DNA from: Alkalibacillus silvisoli
GTDB lineage: Bacteria > Bacillota > Bacilli > Bacillales > Alkalibacillaceae
Length of the DNA: 64,000 nt
Direction of reading: 5' to 3'
Assembly: GCF_039521975.1 (NCBI RefSeq)
Contig: NZ_BAAACZ010000005.1
Coordinates: 1 to 64,000, forward strand
Of this stretch, positions 61,743 to 64,000 are shown piece after piece. Under the pieces are notes generated by a model. That model was not told where the DNA came from. It saw nothing but the letters and a program-made list of their open reading frames with translations, and did no database searches. The position numbers and the translations under genes were made by a program. The number at the start of each line of letters is the position of its first letter. Position 1 is the stretch's first letter.

Positions 61743-62476
61743 ATGAAACAATTGATTTACTAATGCAACATCGATCGATTCGACAATTTAAAGATGTTCA
61801 ATTGACTCAAGAACAAATTAAAACCATCATTAAATCAGGCCAAGCGGCATCTACATCAAGTTACTACCAAGCTTATACCATTATTGGTGTGACAGAACCT
61901 CAACTAAAACAACAACTAAGAGAGGTTAGTGGCCAAGAATATGTTGAAAATAACGGACACCTTTTCGTCTTTTGTGCTGACCTTAATCGTATGTATCAAT
62001 CTCAAGATAAAACCACACAGGTAAAAATGAAAGATAACATTGAAAATACAGAATTTTTCATGATGGCAACAATCGATGCAACATTAGCCGCTCAAAACAT
62101 AGCAATTGCTAGTGAATCATTAGGTCTAGGGATCTGTTACTTAGGAAGCTTACGCAATAACATTAATCGTGTAAACGAACTTTTAGACCTACCACAATAT
62201 GTTATTCCGCTTTTCGGAATGGCAGTCGGTGTTCCAGATGAACAACCAGATGTGAAGCCACGGTTCAACTTTGATGCAATTTATCATGAGAATAGCTATC
62301 AATTCGAGAACCAGCACGTCGTAGCATTTGATGACACGACAGAGCGTTACTATGAAGAACGTTCATTTAATACGAAGGCTGATTCATGGAGTGAGCAAAT
62401 CGGCCGAAAATTATCAAATCCGATGAGAATGGACGTCACTGATTTCGTAAAGAAAAAAGGATTAAATAAAAGATAA
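61739..62476 (+). CDS. nfrA: NfrA-type NAD(P)H-dependent FMN reductase
   Basis: A 245-residue nitroreductase-fold flavoprotein. Typical stretches are LLMQHRSIRQFKDVQLTQEQI, SGQAASTSSYYQAYTIIGVT and SLGLGICYLGSLRNNINRVN, with the C-terminal extension ending near RMDVTDFVKKKGLNKR. Relatives reduce FMN, nitroaromatics and disulfides. It overlaps the chemoreceptor gene by four bases and is probably translated with it. No own promoter is visible. Confidence 0.9.
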   Translation: MNETIDLLMQHRSIRQFKDVQLTQEQIKTIIKSGQAASTSSYYQAYTIIGVTEPQLKQQLREVSGQEYVENNGHLFVFCADLNRMYQSQDKTTQVKMKDNIENTEFFMMATIDATLAAQNIAIASESLGLGICYLGSLRNNINRVNELLDLPQYVIPLFGMAVGVPDEQPDVKPRFNFDAIYHENSYQFENQHVVAFDDTTERYYEERSFNTKADSWSEQIGRKLSNPMRMDVTDFVKKKGLNKR

Positions 62477-62505
62477 AACGGATTAGAAGACTCTAATCCG
62501 TTTTT
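62475..62505 (+). terminator. terminator after nfrA
   Basis: AAAACGGATTAGA and TCTAATCCGTTTTT form a perfect stem with T tract. Confidence 0.85.
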
Positions 62506-62527
62506 CATTAACAACTATACGAGTATA

Positions 62528-64000
62528 TTACTCAGAATCACCTTTTCCCTTTTTACGCTTTCTTCTTAAGCGAATCTTCTCCCTGATTTTCTTGTAATCC
62601 AATATAATCGTCTTTGGTTCATATTGATCATCAGCGATTAAATCTCCAGTTGTCGTTTTCATAAAGGACCACGCAATCAAAAACATAATGAAAATTAATG
62701 GGAATCCACCAATAATACTCGCGGTTTGGAGCGTCTCAAGCCCTCCTAAATACATTAAAGCCAGTGGTAGTAAACATAATGTAAACGCCCAAAACATTCG
62801 ATTCCATCTTAACGGCTCTTGATCTTCAACTTTCTTCTGTGTTACTGAAGCTAAAATGTATGAGCTTGAATCAAATGTCGTAGCTAAAAATACGATTGAT
62901 AAGAAAACAAAGATCGCAACCATTACACTTGAAAAAGGTAATTGATTAATAATCATAATGATTGCTGCTGGTGCTCCTTGATCATTAAGTACTTCAATGA
63001 CATCAAAAGTCCCGCTTAATTGTAAATATAAACCGAAGTTACCCATAATTCCGAAAAATAACACGCAACCGATCGATCCGTAAATCATCGTTCCAGCAAT
63101 CACTTGCCTGATCGTACGTCCTCTCGATATTCTTGCAATAAACAGACCTACAAATGGTGCATAAACAAGCCACCAAGCCCAATAGAATATTGTCCACGCC
63201 TCTGGGAATCCAGTTGGGTCATTTTCTAGTACAACAGCAAATGGCTCTGTCCATGTACTCATTCTAAAGAAGTTATCTAAAATTAGACCAATACTATTTG
63301 TTGTTGTTTCAGCAATAAATAAAGTGGGTCCTGTGACAAATACAAAAATAAGTAAAAAGATCGATAAGCCCAAATTCAGATTACTAAGACGCTTAATACC
63401 TTCTTTTAGACCTACAAATGCACTAACTGCAAATATTGCTGTTACAACTAACAAGACGACTGTTCTTAACACCATGTTATCTTCAAGTCCTGTTAATTCT
63501 GTAACCCCCCGTGAAATGAGTGGTGTACCAAGTGCTAAAGTCGTCCCGGCACCACCAATTAATCCAAAAATAAATAACACATCAATCATTTTCCCGAGAA
63601 ATGTATCAGACCACCCTTTTAATAATGGTCTTAACGTTTCACTTATTTTAATAATCGGCGTTTTTCTTACGTAGAAGAAATAGGCCATCGGAAGTGCTGG
63701 TAAAGCATAAATTGCCCAAGCAATAGGCCCCCAATGGAAAATGCCATAAGTAGATGCCCATTGGATTGTTTCTAGTTGTTGGTCGGTTGGGCTCAAGCCA
63801 AACGGAGGGCCTTGGTAATAATACGCCCACTCAATTGTACCCCAATAAAGAATACTTGAACCAATCCCTGCACTAAATAACATCCCTGCCCATGCAGGTG
63901 TACTAAATTCAGGCTTTTCATCTTCTTCTCCGAGCTTAACTTGTCCATTTTGACTGAATGCAACATATATTAAAAAGAGAAAGATTGCTAATCCCATTAA
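62528..64000 (-). CDS. BCCT-family osmolyte/betaine transporter (partial)
   Basis: At least 490 residues; the N-terminus runs off the window. About eleven helices are present. The family signature is AGIGSSILYWGTIEWAYYYQGPPFGL, followed by FHWGPIAWAIYALPAL, FYWAWWLVYAPFVG, ARISRGRTIRQ and ATTFDSSSYILAS. The YYxxPPFGL stretch is nearest to the CaiT-like branch, while TTFDSSS resembles the sodium site of Na-coupled carriers. The basic tail (RKRKKGKGDSE) is typical. Likely imports glycine betaine, carnitine or a related osmolyte. Confidence 0.9.
   Translation of the reverse strand, partial: LMGLAIFLFLIYVAFSQNGQVKLGEEDEKPEFSTPAWAGMLFSAGIGSSILYWGTIEWAYYYQGPPFGLSPTDQQLETIQWASTYGIFHWGPIAWAIYALPALPMAYFFYVRKTPIIKISETLRPLLKGWSDTFLGKMIDVLFIFGLIGGAGTTLALGTPLISRGVTELTGLEDNMVLRTVVLLVVTAIFAVSAFVGLKEGIKRLSNLNLGLSIFLLIFVFVTGPTLFIAETTTNSIGLILDNFFRMSTWTEPFAVVLENDPTGFPEAWTIFYWAWWLVYAPFVGLFIARISRGRTIRQVIAGTMIYGSIGCVLFFGIMGNFGLYLQLSGTFDVIEVLNDQGAPAAIIMIINQLPFSSVMVAIFVFLSIVFLATTFDSSSYILASVTQKKVEDQEPLRWNRMFWAFTLCLLPLALMYLGGLETLQTASIIGGFPLIFIMFLIAWSFMKTTTGDLIADDQYEPKTIILDYKKIREKIRLRRKRKKGKGDSE

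Noticed and set aside
1..64000. CRISPR array, tRNA, rRNA, prophage or defence island
   Set aside because: No regularly spaced repeats, tRNA-like or rRNA sequence, phage structural genes or known defence genes were seen.

Overview
The window looks like chromosomal backbone of a low-G+C, spore-forming member of the Bacillaceae. The order of genes follows Bacillus subtilis over long stretches (ctaA-ctaBCDEF, pyc, the yla block, yktABC, SR1, pdhABCD, ykyA, def, rpoY-rnjA, ktrC, ykuTUV, dapH-dapL, darB, fadH, ykuE, sipT). Strongly acidic tails and linkers on exported proteins, a BCCT osmolyte transporter and two Ktr potassium-uptake subunits suggest a salt-tolerant or halophilic genus; this is inference. 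No rRNA, tRNA, CRISPR array, prophage or defence island was seen.

Layout. 0.1-6.5 kb: caa3-type cytochrome c oxidase operon (ctaBCDEF, minus strand) divergent from ctaA, with three tandem ResD-like repeats between them. 6.6-17.5 kb: pyruvate carboxylase, ylaN, glutaminase, ylaL, ylaJ, ylaI, ylaH, ylaF-like, suhB, yktB, yktA and a nitronate-monooxygenase-like gene. 17.5-17.8 kb: a dual-function sRNA of the SR1 type with its SR1P peptide. 18-25 kb: a NodB-type lipoprotein, pdhABCD and ykyA. 25.3-30.6 kb: def, an undescribed 25-residue cationic peptide, rpoY-rnjA, an ISL3 insertion with 8-bp target duplication, and ktrC. 30.6-36.4 kb: a heterodimeric ABC exporter and a DrrAB-like ABC pair. 36.5-44.4 kb: solo ISL3 ends, ykuV/ykuU/ykuT, a CoA-disulfide-reductase-like flavoprotein, a chemoreceptor wrecked by a nonsense codon and an internal inversion, dapL, dapH, darB and a hemolysin-III-like protein. 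44.4-53.8 kb: fadH with a FadR-like operator, ykuE, a SCO-type lipoprotein, patA, a Spo0E-like protein, sipT, a DUF1659/DUF2922/YvrJ cluster with an extra 30-residue peptide, a zinc-ribbon/TPR membrane protein coupled to a trypsin-like protease, and a YjcZ peptide. 53.9-64 kb: a PAS-GGDEF-EAL protein, ktrD, ywpF, an HD protein, a TetL-like MFS pump, a chemoreceptor overlapping a flavin reductase gene, and a BCCT transporter cut by the window edge.

How the genes work together. Respiration is covered by heme A synthesis (ctaA, ctaB), the oxidase subunits and a SCO copper chaperone 40 kb away. Pyruvate is handled by pdhABCD and pyc. Lysine and peptidoglycan precursors come from dapH, patA and dapL (acetylated diaminopimelate route). 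Four gene products that are c-di-AMP targets or their partners in other Firmicutes (KtrC, KtrD, DarB, Pyc) are all present.

The most interesting non-routine signals are the SR1/SR1P locus, the ISL3 element that carries a G+C-rich palindrome next to its left end together with solo copies of that end, two hairpins that include or hide Shine-Dalgarno sequences, the 25-residue cationic peptide, the inverted chemoreceptor pseudogene, and the small-protein cluster at 50-51 kb. Nothing here proves a wholly new defence or mobile system.
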